From Chloroflexota bacterium (GTDB lineage: Bacteria > Chloroflexota > Limnocylindria > Limnocylindrales > CSP1-4): 64,000 nucleotides of DNA. A program made the position numbers and the translations under genes. The stretch lies in contig JACPOR010000015.1 of the NCBI GenBank assembly GCA_016191425.1, positions 1-64,000 of the forward strand, written 5' to 3'. Of this stretch, positions 33,444 through 42,158 are shown in pieces; the first letter of the stretch is position 1, and the number at the start of each line of letters is the position of its first letter. Below the pieces are notes generated by a model. That model did not search any database, was not told the origin of the DNA, and saw only the letters and a list, made by a program, of their open reading frames with translations.

Positions 33444-33881
33444 GTGACGTTCCGTCGCATCGCCTCAGCCTTCGCCCCGAAGACCACCGTTCACGCCCAC
33501 TGCGACCTTCCCTGCGGCGTCTACGACCCCGAGCAGGCCCGGATCGAGGCCGAGTCCTGCTACCGCATCGTCGAGAAGTACGCGGCCAACGAGGACCCGG
33601 CCTACCGGACCCGCGCGATCGGCATCAAGGAGCATCGCGCGGACCTCGTCAAGCATCACATCGACGTTCTCTGGCACGACTACTTCAAGCCCGAGCACCT
33701 CGAGACCGTCCCGAACCTCCATGACCTCTTCTGGCAGGCCACCAAGCAGGCTTCGAAGGTCAAGGCCTCGAACGACCTGGCCGACGCCAAGCGACTCCTC
33801 GAGCTCATCGATGAGGTCGACGCCGCGTGGAAGGCGACGGGCGGACCGGCGAAGACACGCGTCGCGGGTCGGCCCGGCTGA
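33444..33881 (+). CDS. sodN: Nickel superoxide dismutase precursor (SodN)
   Basis: A 145-aa precursor of Ni-SOD, which dismutates superoxide. The nickel hook HCDLPCGVYDP starts at residue 19; in the mature enzyme the His becomes residue 1 and its amino group, with Cys2 and Cys6, binds nickel. The 18-residue leader must be removed, and the following gene encodes the matching protease. The rest is the four-helix bundle (SCYRIVEKYAANEDPAYRTRAIGIKEHRADLVKHHI region). GTG 33444 follows AAGGGAG. The mature length, about 127 residues, is close to the Streptomyces enzyme. Confidence 0.93.
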   Translation: MTFRRIASAFAPKTTVHAHCDLPCGVYDPEQARIEAESCYRIVEKYAANEDPAYRTRAIGIKEHRADLVKHHIDVLWHDYFKPEHLETVPNLHDLFWQATKQASKVKASNDLADAKRLLELIDEVDAAWKATGGPAKTRVAGRPG

Positions 33882-33918
33882 TCCCAATCCGTTGCGCGAC
33901 CCGGCGGGGGCAATCGGC

Positions 33919-34449
33919 GTGACGCCGGGATCGGACGCGTCCATATCGGGCGCCGATTCATCCGTGCCGGGCCGCGACTCATCCGTCTCGGTATCCCCCG
34001 GACCGGTGCCGCAAACGGAGCCGCCACCACACCGCTCCCAGTGGGCTCGGCTCCGCGGCCCATGGCGGGTCGTGGTGGCCGAGGGCTCGATGCTTCCGGA
34101 CATCGAGCCCGGTGACTGGCTTCTCGTCGACCCGACGACACGGAGCTGGCCTCGCCCGGGCAGCGTCGTCGTCTTCCGGGAGCCGGATTCCGGGATGCTC
34201 GCGATCAAGCGAGTCCGGGCACGATCGGGCGAGCGAGTGCCGTTCAACGGGGGTTACATCGCCCTCCGGCCCGACGAGGCGTGGCTCCAGGCGGACGCGA
34301 GCGTCGCGATGGCTCAAGGAGCCGGGTTTGGCCCACCCATCGATTCGGATCGCTTCGGCCCGGTGCCCGTCGAACTCCTGATCGGGCGCGTCTGGTTCCG
34401 CTACGGGCCCCTGCATCGAATTGGGAGGATCCGGCGCGCACCAGGTTGA
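33919..34449 (+). CDS. sodX: Nickel-type superoxide dismutase maturation protease (SodX, S26 family)
   Basis: A 176-aa signal-peptidase-like S26 protease that removes the SodN leader. The catalytic serine is in VAEGSMLPDIEPGDW and the lysine in AIKRVRA, the Ser/Lys dyad of this family. Residues 1-45 are a low-complexity Ser/Asp/Gly/Pro stretch with repeated DSSV words, so translation may begin nearer the conserved part. GTG 33919 follows GGCGGGGG. Lying 37 bp after sodN in the same direction is the usual arrangement of this pair. Confidence 0.88.
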   Translation: MTPGSDASISGADSSVPGRDSSVSVSPGPVPQTEPPPHRSQWARLRGPWRVVVAEGSMLPDIEPGDWLLVDPTTRSWPRPGSVVVFREPDSGMLAIKRVRARSGERVPFNGGYIALRPDEAWLQADASVAMAQGAGFGPPIDSDRFGPVPVELLIGRVWFRYGPLHRIGRIRRAPG

Positions 34450-34450
34450 G

Positions 34451-34568
34451 GGCGGCCACGCGGCGCCCTGCCGAGGCGGCGCCCTGCCGGAGCGGCGCCC
34501 TGCCGGAGCGGCGCGGCACCCTGCCGGCGCGGCGCCCTGCCGGCGCGGCCGGCGTGGCGCGGCACCTT
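34451..34568. repeat. Tandem GCGGCGCCCTGCCGG repeats
   Basis: Five to six imperfect copies of an 18- to 20-bp unit around GGCGCCCTGCCGG fill the gap between sodX and the SIS gene. They end just before the SIS gene promoter. Confidence 0.75.
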
Positions 34569-34577
34569 GCCTCCCCG

Positions 34578-34583
34578 TATCCT
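34578..34583 (+). promoter_or_regulatory. Leaderless -10 box for the double-SIS gene
   Basis: TATCCT ends 6 nt before ATG 34590. Confidence 0.45.
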
Positions 34584-34589
34584 CGCGGC

Positions 34590-35810
34590 ATGAACGATCG
34601 ACGAATCGACCCATCGACGCCGCTGCCGCGAGCCCCGGAACCCTGGGCGGGTTCAGGGATGCCGAGCATCCGGCCCGGCGCCCCATACCACATGACGGAG
34701 ATGATCGAAGCCGAGCCGGCCCTGGCTGAACGCGTCCTCGATCGCCTCTCGACCCCGGACGGCCCGGCGGCGCGCCTTGCCGCCGCGATCCGCGCCGCCT
34801 CGACGGCAGGGCGCCCGGTCATCGTCGTCGGCTGCGGGACGAGCGAGCATGGTGCCGCGGCCGTCGCCGAGATCCTGCGGGACGCGAACCGGCATGCAGG
34901 CCTGCCGTGGGCCATCGGCCAGGGCGGCGCACCCATCGCGGTCCAGGCGTTCGAGGGCGCCCTCGAACCGGAACTCGGCGGCCCCCATGCGGTGGTCGTC
35001 GCGGTGAGCCACGAAGGCGGCACCGCCGCGACCGGTCGGGCGATGAGCGCGGCCCGCGATTCCAGTTCGACGGTCGCCCTCATCACGGCGGCATCGGGCT
35101 CCCCGGCGAGCGCCCTCGCCGACATCGTGATCTCGACCGAGGAGATGGACCAGTCGTGGTGCCATACGGTCGGCTATCTCTCCCCCATCCTGGCCGGGAT
35201 CGCCGTCGGCTCGCACGTCGCCGGCTGGCTGGTCGCGCCCGCGGAGATCCGCCTCCTGCTCGAGGCAGGGTTGTCTGCTCCCGCCAGATCTGCGCAGTCG
35301 AACGTCGCCCGGCGGCTGGCCCAGGTCGGACGATTGCTGGTCGTCGGAAGCGGTGTGGATCGGATCGCCGCTCGGGAGCTCACGCTCAAGGTCGAGGAGG
35401 GCGCCCACTTCCCTGCGGCCATGCGGGACCTCGAGACGATGCTTCATGGCCATCTCGCCGGAACGGACGGCGAGACGGGCCTGGTGCTGATCCTCGCCGA
35501 TCCCTCGGGTCGGGGGGCGCGGACGGCTCGGGCCCTCGGACTTCTGCGAGCCTGCCGCGAACTCGGGATCCAGGTTGGCCTGATCGCCTCGACGGTCGTG
35601 GCCGGGGAGGTCGACGTCGACCTGACTCAGGCGGGCCGGCTCCTGGTTCCCGACGGGGCGGCCCTGCCACCATCCGTGAGCGCGCTCGTCGGGACGACGG
35701 TTCCGCTCCAGGGCCTTACAGAGCAACTCGCCGTCCAACGAGGTGCGAATCCGGATCCGATCCGCCGAGACGATCCGCGCTACCGGACAGCAGCCGAGCT
35801 CGCGGGCTGA
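34590..35810 (+). CDS. Double-SIS-domain sugar-phosphate isomerase/deaminase-like protein
   Basis: A 406-aa protein with two SIS domains (about 65-205 and 230-375), resembling the isomerase half of glucosamine-6-phosphate synthase and AgaS-type ketose/aldose isomerases. Features are YHMTEMIEAEPA, VIVVGCGTSEHGA, VVAVSHEGGTAATG and LVVGSGVDRIAARELTLKVEEGAHFPA with a C-terminal RGANPDPIRRDDPRY typical of this group. No glutamine-amidotransferase domain is present, so it is not GlmS. It may interconvert or deaminate an amino sugar phosphate. ATG 34590 is 6 nt after TATCCT. It lies just upstream of the xyl promoter, same direction. Confidence 0.78.
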   Translation: MNDRRIDPSTPLPRAPEPWAGSGMPSIRPGAPYHMTEMIEAEPALAERVLDRLSTPDGPAARLAAAIRAASTAGRPVIVVGCGTSEHGAAAVAEILRDANRHAGLPWAIGQGGAPIAVQAFEGALEPELGGPHAVVVAVSHEGGTAATGRAMSAARDSSSTVALITAASGSPASALADIVISTEEMDQSWCHTVGYLSPILAGIAVGSHVAGWLVAPAEIRLLLEAGLSAPARSAQSNVARRLAQVGRLLVVGSGVDRIAARELTLKVEEGAHFPAAMRDLETMLHGHLAGTDGETGLVLILADPSGRGARTARALGLLRACRELGIQVGLIASTVVAGEVDVDLTQAGRLLVPDGAALPPSVSALVGTTVPLQGLTEQLAVQRGANPDPIRRDDPRYRTAAELAG

Positions 35811-35848
35811 GGGCACCGCGTAATCGACCTGGGAATACCCCTATTTGT

Positions 35849-35877
35849 GTTTGTGTTACACAAACGTGTGATACATT
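35849..35877 (+). promoter_or_regulatory. xylAB promoter with ROK-type operator
   Basis: A 7-3-7 palindrome GTTTGTG-TTA-CACAAAC lies at 35849-35865. A TACATT box at 35872-35877 puts the -35 region (GTTTGT) exactly under the left half of the palindrome at 17-bp spacing, so a bound repressor would block it. GTTTGTGTT is found again beside the ROK regulator start (43401-43409). Confidence 0.7.
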
Positions 35878-35951
35878 CGCGGTCTCGCGCCCACGGGCGC
35901 GATCCCAACGCATACAGGCCGGCACGACGCACCGGCGTGGAGGGCTGACGC

Positions 35952-37080
35952 ATGGCCGAGGAGTTCTTCCCCCAGGTGCGGGGCCGGATCCCGTTCGGGG
36001 GAATCGGCTCGGACGATCCACTCTCGTTCAAGGTGTATCAGCCAGATCGAGTCGTCCTCGGCAAGCGCATCGACGGCCAACCTGCAGACCATCGTCGGCG
36101 AGGCCGAGGAGCACATGGCCCGGACGGGCGTGCGACTCCTCTGGGGCACTGCCAACCTCTTCAGCCACCCACGCTATGCCGCCGGGGCGGCCACCAACCC
36201 CGATCCCGAGGTCTTTGCCTACGCTGCCGCCCAAGTGAAGGTGATGCTCGAGGTGACGAGGCGCCTCGATGGCGCCAACTATGTCCTGTGGGGCGGTCGA
36301 GAAGGGTACGAGACCCTGCTCAACACCGATCTCGGGCGGGAATCGCAGCAACTGGGACGCTTCCTCGGCCTCGTCGCGGAGCACAAGCACAAGATCGGCT
36401 TCACGGGCACGCTCCTCCTGGAACCGAAGCCGCAGGAACCCACCAAGCACCAATACGACTACGACTCCGCCACGGTCCATGGCTTCCTGGCCCGCCACGG
36501 GCTCGAAACCGAGTACGGGGTCAACCTCGAGGCAAACCACGCGACGCTTGCCGGCCATAGCTTCCAGCACGAGATCGCCACCGCGATCGCGCTCGGGCTC
36601 TTCGGCAGCATCGATGCCAATCGGGGCGACTATCAGAACGGCTGGGACACGGACCAGTTCCCGAATTCCGTTGACGAGCTGTCGCTCGCCCTGTACGAGA
36701 TCCTGCGCGCCGGTGGGTTCCGGACGGGCGGGTTCAACTTCGACACCAAGCTTCGCCGCCAGAGCATGGACCGCCTGGACCTGTTTCATGCCCACATCGG
36801 TGGCATCGATACGCTCGCCCGGTCGCTCCTCGTGGCTGCGTCCATGGTCGAGCAGGGGACGCTGGAGGCGAACCGCGCGGCGCGATACGAGGGATGGGCC
36901 GGCGACCTCGGTAGCTCGGTGACGGACGGTTCCGCGACACTCGAATCCCTCGCGGCATTGGTCCTCGACGGGAGCGTCGATCCATCTCCCGTGTCGGGCC
37001 GCCAGGAATACCTCGAAAACGCCGTCAACCGCGCGATCTGGAGTGTCGACGCGGCGCCGAATCCACCGTCGAAGACCTGA
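35952..37080 (+). pseudogene. xylA: Xylose isomerase gene with internal deletion and frameshift
   Basis: Two overlapping frames together resemble XylA. From ATG 35952 the N-terminus reads [15 protein letters not shown] through [19 protein letters not shown] (about residue 39), then family similarity stops. From about 36070, one frame over, [16 protein letters not shown] continues into [15 protein letters not shown] and the rest of the enzyme to 37080. Compared with Escherichia coli XylA, about 75 residues are missing, including the FHDxD segment with the catalytic His101 and Asp104 equivalents. Metal and substrate residues after the gap are intact ([58 protein letters not shown]). Either the gene is truly broken or the assembly collapsed here. 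xylB begins 4 bp after the stop. Confidence 0.75.
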
Positions 37081-37084
37081 CCAG

Positions 37085-38569
37085 ATGGGGTTCGTCGTCG
37101 GGATCGACGTTTCGACGACGGCGACGAAGGCCGTGCTCGTCGACGGTTCCGGGGCCGTCGTCGGCAGCGGTACGGCCGAGTACGGAGTCGACATGCCCCG
37201 GCCGCTCTGGAGCGAACAGGATCCCGAATCGTGGTGGAGTGCCGCCCAGGCGGCCATCCGGTCCCTGCTCGCGTCTACCGGGACGGGCGGCGACCAGATC
37301 GAGGCGGTGGGCCTGACCGGCCAGATGCACGGGGCCGTCCTCCTCGATGGCGCCGACAGGGTGGTTCGCCCTGCGATCCTGTGGAATGACCAGCGGACCG
37401 CGGCCGAGTGCGACGAGATCCGCCGGGCCGTTGGCCCGGAGCGCCTCATCGCGATCACCGGCAATGACGCGATCGCGGGCCTGACGGCCCCGAAGCTGCT
37501 CTGGGTCCGGGGTCACGAGGCGGCGACCTGGGCGACGGTCCGGCACGTCCTGCTGCCCAAGGATTACCTGCGGCTCCGCCTCACCGGCGATCACGCGATC
37601 GACAAGGCCGATGGTGCGGGGACGCTGCTGTTCGACCTCGCCTCGCGAACGTGGTCGGACGAGGTCCTCGCGGCGCTGGATCTGGACCCGTCGCTCTTCC
37701 CGCCGACGTTCGAGGGTCCCGAGGTCACCGGAACGATCACGGCCCCGGCGGCCGATGCCACCGGGCTCCGGGCCGGCACGCCGGTCATCGCCGGCGGCGG
37801 CGACCAGGCGGCCAATGCGGTCGGCGTCGGTGTCGTGGATGTCGGCACGGTGGCCCTGTCCCTGGGCACATCCGGGGTGATCTTCGCGCCAACCGAGGGA
37901 CCCATCCATGATGCTGCCGGCCGGGTCCACGCGTTCTGCCACGCCCTGCCGGGTCGCTGGCACCTCATGTCGGTCATGTTGTCGGCCGCCGGCAGCCTGC
38001 GCTGGCTCCGGGACACGATCGCCCCCGATGCCGAATTCGGCGACCTCGCGGCGTCGGCCAGCGGCGTCCGGGCGGCCGAGGATGGCCTGTTCTTCCTTCC
38101 CTACCTTTCGGGCGAGCGAAGCCCCCATCCGGATCCGTTGGCCCGGGGTGCGTTCGTCGGGCTCACCCTGCAACACGACCGACGCCACATGACGCGAGCC
38201 GTGCTCGAGGGCGTCGCCTTCGGCCTGCGGGATGGCCTCGACCTCATGCTCGCGGCAGGGATGCCCGCCCCGGTCGAGATCCGCGCTTCGGGTGGCGGCC
38301 TCGCGAGTGGAGTCTGGCGCCAGATCCTCGCTGATGTCCTCGACGCCGAGCTCGTCGCGCCGTCGACGACCGAGGGTGCGGCGTTCGGTGCCGCGGTCCT
38401 CGCGGCCGTCGGGGCTGGATGGTTCACGGACGTCCCGTCTGCCACGTCCGCGCTGGTCCATCGTCAGTCGGTGGCGTCACCCGGACCGAACCGATCGAGG
38501 ATGGCGGAGGCGCATGCCGCGTACCGGGCACTCTACCCGGCCCTGGCACCGATCTTTCACCGAGCCTGA
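37085..38569 (+). CDS. xylB: Xylulokinase
   Basis: A 494-aa FGGY-family kinase that phosphorylates D-xylulose. The N-terminal phosphate loop is VVGIDVSTTATKAVLVDG; GLTGQMHGAVLLD is the xylulokinase signature; LPKDYLRLRLTGDHAIDKADGAGTLL and AGGGDQAANAVGVGVV (catalytic Asp) follow, with FLPYLSGERSPHPDP and ASGGGLASGVWRQILADVL in the ATPase domain. ATG 37085 lies 4 bp after the xylA stop and the frame upstream is a continuation only. It is intact, unlike xylA, so xylulose from another source may be used. Convergent with the transporter operon. Confidence 0.9.
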   Translation: MGFVVGIDVSTTATKAVLVDGSGAVVGSGTAEYGVDMPRPLWSEQDPESWWSAAQAAIRSLLASTGTGGDQIEAVGLTGQMHGAVLLDGADRVVRPAILWNDQRTAAECDEIRRAVGPERLIAITGNDAIAGLTAPKLLWVRGHEAATWATVRHVLLPKDYLRLRLTGDHAIDKADGAGTLLFDLASRTWSDEVLAALDLDPSLFPPTFEGPEVTGTITAPAADATGLRAGTPVIAGGGDQAANAVGVGVVDVGTVALSLGTSGVIFAPTEGPIHDAAGRVHAFCHALPGRWHLMSVMLSAAGSLRWLRDTIAPDAEFGDLAASASGVRAAEDGLFFLPYLSGERSPHPDPLARGAFVGLTLQHDRRHMTRAVLEGVAFGLRDGLDLMLAAGMPAPVEIRASGGGLASGVWRQILADVLDAELVAPSTTEGAAFGAAVLAAVGAGWFTDVPSATSALVHRQSVASPGPNRSRMAEAHAAYRALYPALAPIFHRA

Positions 38570-38582
38570 CCCCGGCGGTTTC

Positions 38583-38667
38583 GCCGGGTCACGTGGCGGC
38601 TTGCCGGGTGAGGCGGCGGCTTGCCGGGTCACGCGGCGGCTTGCCGGGTCAGGCGGCACCTTGCCGG
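38583..38667. repeat. 20-bp tandem repeat downstream of xylB
   Basis: Four consecutive 20-bp units based on GCCGGGTCACGCGGCGGCTT run from 38583 to 38662, with a partial fifth. They fill most of the gap between the xylB and xylG stop codons. Confidence 0.85.
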
Positions 38668-38720
38668 CCGGATCGATCAACCCCGCCTGGTCTCGGGCAG
38701 CAACGTGTCCGGGAACACAG

Positions 38721-39497
38721 CTACCCGGATGTCGCGGCGGCGGCGCTCTCCTCGGCGGACTGGCCCATGATGATCATGCCGAGGATCTCGTCTGCGGTGA
38801 CCTCGTCACGGTTCACCGTGCCGACCCGCTTGCCGTGATACATGACGCTGATCCGATCCGACAGGTCGAACACGTCGTGGATGTCGTGGCTGATCAGGAA
38901 GATCCCGATCCCCTCCGCCTTGAGCTGGCGGATCAGGTCCCGGACCTGGGCGGTCTCGGCCGGCCCGAGCGCGGCCGTCGGTTCATCCATGATCAGGATC
39001 CTGGCGTTGAAGTGGACCGGCCGGGCGATCGCGACAGACTGACGCTGTCCGCCCGACAGGGACTTCACCGGGACCTTGAAGTTCTTGAAGTTCGGGTTGA
39101 GTCGCTGCATGACCTTGCGCGTTGCCGATTCCATCGCGTCATCGTCGAGCGTCCCCGTCCGGTCGGTCAGCTCGCGGCCGAGGAACACGTTCCCGGCAGC
39201 ATCGATGTTGTCGGCCAGGGCCAGGTTCTGGTAGATCGTCTCGATACCGTATGCCTTGGCGACCCGTGGGTTGGTGATGTGGACTTGGCGTCCCTCGATC
39301 CAGATCTCACCGGAATCCGGCGGTCGCGCTCCGGACAGGGCCCGCATGAGCGTGGATTTGCCGGCGCCGTTGCCACCGACCAGGCCCACCACTTCACCGG
39401 CGAAGAGATTGATCGAGACGTCCTCGACCGCGTGGACGCCACCGAACGCCACCCGGACATTGCGCATCTCCACGAGGGCTGTGCGATCGTCGACCAC
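38721..39497 (-). CDS. xylG: Sugar ABC transporter ATP-binding protein (XylG/FrcA type, single domain)
   Basis: A 258-aa ATPase of the CUT2 (pentose/fructose) ABC family. Walker A is GGNGAGKST, the signature is [13 protein letters not shown], Walker B is [11 protein letters not shown] and the switch His is in LISHD. Escherichia coli XylG has two fused ATPase domains (about 510 aa); this is the one-domain form as in FrcA, so two copies would assemble. GTG 39497 is preferred over TTG 39503 because AAGGAG lies 7 nt upstream. It is the last gene of the operon, 18 bp after xylH. Confidence 0.85.
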   Translation of the reverse strand: MVDDRTALVEMRNVRVAFGGVHAVEDVSINLFAGEVVGLVGGNGAGKSTLMRALSGARPPDSGEIWIEGRQVHITNPRVAKAYGIETIYQNLALADNIDAAGNVFLGRELTDRTGTLDDDAMESATRKVMQRLNPNFKNFKVPVKSLSGGQRQSVAIARPVHFNARILIMDEPTAALGPAETAQVRDLIRQLKAEGIGIFLISHDIHDVFDLSDRISVMYHGKRVGTVNRDEVTADEILGMIIMGQSAEESAAAATSG

Positions 39498-39515
39498 CTG
39501 CAAGCTCCTTCGCGA

Positions 39516-40790
39516 CTAGCGGGCAGAACGTCGGCGCGCGAAGGCGTCGAGACCCACCGCGGTTACCAGGACGACACCGACCACGATGTCCTGGGTCGGC
39601 GAGTCGACGCGCAGGAGGACCATCCCGGATCGCAGTGACTGCATGACGATGGCGCCGAGGACCGCCCCGGTGATGGTCCCGATGCCGCCCGAGAACGACG
39701 TGCCGCCGATGACGGCCGCCGCGATCACGTCGAGTTCGTTCTGGACGCCGAGGTTCGTGACGGCCGCGTTGAGTCGCGCGGTCTGGACGCCGGCGCTGAT
39801 CGCCACGAGGATGCCCATGACCGCGTAGGTCCCCACGATGGTGCGGCGGACATTGATGCCGCCAAGTTCCGCGGCATCGGGATTGCCGCCGATCGAGTAG
39901 ACGTAGCGGCCGAACTTGCGCCGCGTGGCCAGGTAGTTCATCGCCAGCGTGACGCCGATCAGAAGGAGGACCGGATAGGCGATCCCGGTCGGGATCTGGA
40001 GGCCGCCTGGCGGCTCGGTGATGCCGTTCGCCCGGGCGAACTGCGTGGCCAGGGCGGGTGGCCAGAAGTAGTTGTTCGCGACCCACACGGCACCGAGCAC
40101 CGCGACGCAGCCGGCCGCAATGACCGTGACAACGGCCCAGGTTGGTCGTACCGGGAACCCATAGGCGCGCCGGCGCCGTCCGCTCATGATCACGGAGTAA
40201 CCGATGGCGAGACTGGCGAGGATGGCGACGATCCAGCTCGCCGTGAAGCCGAGCGACCCGGCGGGACCACCGCCGATCAGCTGGTACGTGGCGTCCATCG
40301 GGGCGATGGTCTGACCCTGGGCGTACCAGAAGATGAGGCCACGCCAGACAAGGAAGCCGCCGAGGGTGACGATGAACGCCGGGACGCCGCCGTAGGAGAT
40401 GACGAAACCCTGGAACGCACCGATCAGCGCGCCCAGGACGATCCCGACAGCCAGCGCGACGATCCAGGTATAAGGCTGGTTGAAGCCCAGGCCGAGGGCG
40501 GTGGGGATCCACATCGCCTGGACCATCGCCATGGTGTAACCGAGGAAGCCCAGCAGCGAACCGACGGAAAGGTCGATGTTGCGCGAAACGATGATCAGGA
40601 CCATGCCCGTCGCCATGATCGCGATCGACGAACTCTGAACGGACAGGTTCCACAGGTTGCGCGATGACAGGAACAACCCACCGGACAGGAAGTTGAATCC
40701 AATCCAGATGACGGCCAACGCTCCGATCATCCCGGCGAGTCGGGTGTCGATCTCGGTGGCGGCAAGGAACGAGCGTATCGCGCGCGTCAT
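39516..40790 (-). CDS. xylH: Sugar ABC transporter permease (XylH type)
   Basis: A 424-aa CUT2 permease with about ten to twelve hydrophobic segments. The family motif GGTSFSGGIGTITGAVLGAIVMQSLRSGM lies near the C-terminus, and NIDLSVGSLLGFLGY near residue 75. The stretch around YSIGGNPDAAELGGINVRR is also family-typical. ATG 40790 has AGGAG 6 nt upstream. It follows the xylF hairpin and precedes xylG. Confidence 0.88.
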   Translation of the reverse strand: MTRAIRSFLAATEIDTRLAGMIGALAVIWIGFNFLSGGLFLSSRNLWNLSVQSSSIAIMATGMVLIIVSRNIDLSVGSLLGFLGYTMAMVQAMWIPTALGLGFNQPYTWIVALAVGIVLGALIGAFQGFVISYGGVPAFIVTLGGFLVWRGLIFWYAQGQTIAPMDATYQLIGGGPAGSLGFTASWIVAILASLAIGYSVIMSGRRRRAYGFPVRPTWAVVTVIAAGCVAVLGAVWVANNYFWPPALATQFARANGITEPPGGLQIPTGIAYPVLLLIGVTLAMNYLATRRKFGRYVYSIGGNPDAAELGGINVRRTIVGTYAVMGILVAISAGVQTARLNAAVTNLGVQNELDVIAAAVIGGTSFSGGIGTITGAVLGAIVMQSLRSGMVLLRVDSPTQDIVVGVVLVTAVGLDAFARRRSAR

Positions 40791-40860
40791 GTAGTGCTCC
40801 TGACGTTACCCAGGACCAGCATGTGGGGGCGTCTGACGCCTGATCTCCCTGATTATGCGA

Positions 40861-40899
40861 CGCGCCCTGCGTCGGCGGAAACCGCCGGCGCAGGGCGCG
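40861..40899 (-). terminator. Long intercistronic hairpin between xylF and xylH
   Basis: CGCGCCCTGCG (40861-40871) pairs with CGCAGGGCGCG (40889-40899); after one T-G pair CGGCGG pairs with CCGCCG around an AAA loop, giving an 18-bp stem. There is no T-run, so it is likelier to stabilise the xylF transcript or attenuate xylH than to end transcription fully. Confidence 0.75.
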
Positions 40900-40930
40900 G
40901 TCTACGGCTGGTGGGTCGAAGACCCGGCCG

Positions 40931-42001
40931 CTAGCAGCCGGCGACCGAGCCGGGGGTGACGTCCTTGCAGAGGACGTCCTTGGTGATCCAACCGGCATCG
41001 AGGACGACGCTGAGGTTGTCCTTGGTGATCGGGTTCGGCTGGATGAAGATCGAGTTCATCACGTTGTTCTCCGGCGTGGTGAACTGCACCGTGCCGGAAA
41101 CCTTCGAGACGTCCTTGTCCGCGCAGAGGGCCACCGCGGCCTCGCCGGCAGCCTTGCCGAGAAGGCGGGCGTCCTTCCAGACGTCCACGGTCTGGGTGCC
41201 GAGGGCGACCCGGTTCAGGGCAGCGAGGTCGCCGTCCTGGCCGGAGACCGGCACCTGGCCGGCGAGACCCTGGGCCGCCAGCGCGGCGATGACGCCACCG
41301 GCCATGCCGTCGTTCTCGGAGAGAACGGCGTCGACCTTGTTGTTGTTGGCCGTCAGGAACTGTTCCATCTCGGTCTGGGCGTTCTTGGGATCCCAGTTGT
41401 CGGTGTAGGTCTCGCCGACGATCTTGATGTCGCCGGAGGTGACCGCGTCCTTGATCACGAGATCCATGCCGCCGCGCAGGAAGTCTGCGTTCGCGTCGGC
41501 CTTGTTGCCCTTGATGATCACGTAGTTGCCCTTCGGCACGGCCTTGAAGATGGCCTCAGCCTGGAGCTTGCCGACAAGCTGGTTGTCGAACGTGATGTAG
41601 AGCGCCCGTGGGTCCTCGATGAGGCGGTCGTAGGCGATGACGCCGACGCCGGCATTTGCCGCTGCATCGACAGACGACTTGGCGGCAGTGCCGTCCTGCG
41701 CCAGGATGATCACGACGTTCGCGCCGTTCGAGATCAGCGTCTCGACGTTCGTGGCCTGCGTCTCGGCTGACGACTTCGCGTCGTTCGAGTCGTAGGTCGC
41801 GCCGGCGGCTTCGAGTGCGGCCTTGATGGCCGGCTCATCCCACTTGGCCCAACGCTCTTCCTGGTAGTTGTTCCAGGAGACGCCGACCTTGCACGCGGTC
41901 GCGGCCTTGCTCGGCGCGGAACTCCCACCTGTCGACGTCGAACAGGCCGCGAACAGCATCGCGGCTACGGCCGTGAAGACCGCTATTTTGCGAACGAACA
42001 T
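40931..42001 (-). CDS. xylF: Xylose-type sugar-binding lipoprotein (XylF family)
   Basis: A 356-aa type I periplasmic-binding-fold lipoprotein. The signal peptide MFVRKIAVFTAVAAMLFAAC ends in a lipobox cysteine. The binding domain shows KVGVSWNNYQEERW, LISNGANVVIILAQDG, VGVIAYDRLIEDPRALYITFDNQLVG and DAVLSENDGMAGGVIAAL, closely matching xylose-binding XylF; glucose or another pentose is possible. ATG 42001 has GGAGGAGGAG upstream; the longer open frame is not conserved. First gene of the transporter operon, with an inverted repeat in its promoter region. Confidence 0.88.
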   Translation of the reverse strand: MFVRKIAVFTAVAAMLFAACSTSTGGSSAPSKAATACKVGVSWNNYQEERWAKWDEPAIKAALEAAGATYDSNDAKSSAETQATNVETLISNGANVVIILAQDGTAAKSSVDAAANAGVGVIAYDRLIEDPRALYITFDNQLVGKLQAEAIFKAVPKGNYVIIKGNKADANADFLRGGMDLVIKDAVTSGDIKIVGETYTDNWDPKNAQTEMEQFLTANNNKVDAVLSENDGMAGGVIAALAAQGLAGQVPVSGQDGDLAALNRVALGTQTVDVWKDARLLGKAAGEAAVALCADKDVSKVSGTVQFTTPENNVMNSIFIQPNPITKDNLSVVLDAGWITKDVLCKDVTPGSVAGC

Positions 42002-42036
42002 TGGCTGGTTCTCCTCCTCCGGAAATGACGACAACA

Positions 42037-42053
42037 CGAATGGCAACCGTTCG
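42037..42053. promoter_or_regulatory. Candidate operator upstream of xylF
   Basis: CGAATGG-CAA-CCGTTCG is a 7-3-7 inverted repeat with one mismatch, the same geometry as the xylA operator but a different sequence. It lies about 36 bp before the xylF start codon. Whether the same regulator binds it is unclear. Confidence 0.4.
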
Positions 42054-42158
42054 TAGGCTAGTACCCTCCTCGACGACTTCCAAAGGTTCCAGGACACGGG
42101 CGGCCAACGGCGCCCGGTGGGGTGAGGCGGCGGGAAAGTCGGGTCCGGATTGTACTCA

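Noticed and set aside
36028-38461. Long minus-strand frames opposite xylA and xylB
   Set aside because: They are shadows of the FGGY kinase and the isomerase remnant and have no family motif.
38721-39497. xylG as a truncated gene because it has one ATPase domain
   Set aside because: All motifs of one ABC domain are complete and the length matches the FrcA-type single-domain family, so it is not a fragment.
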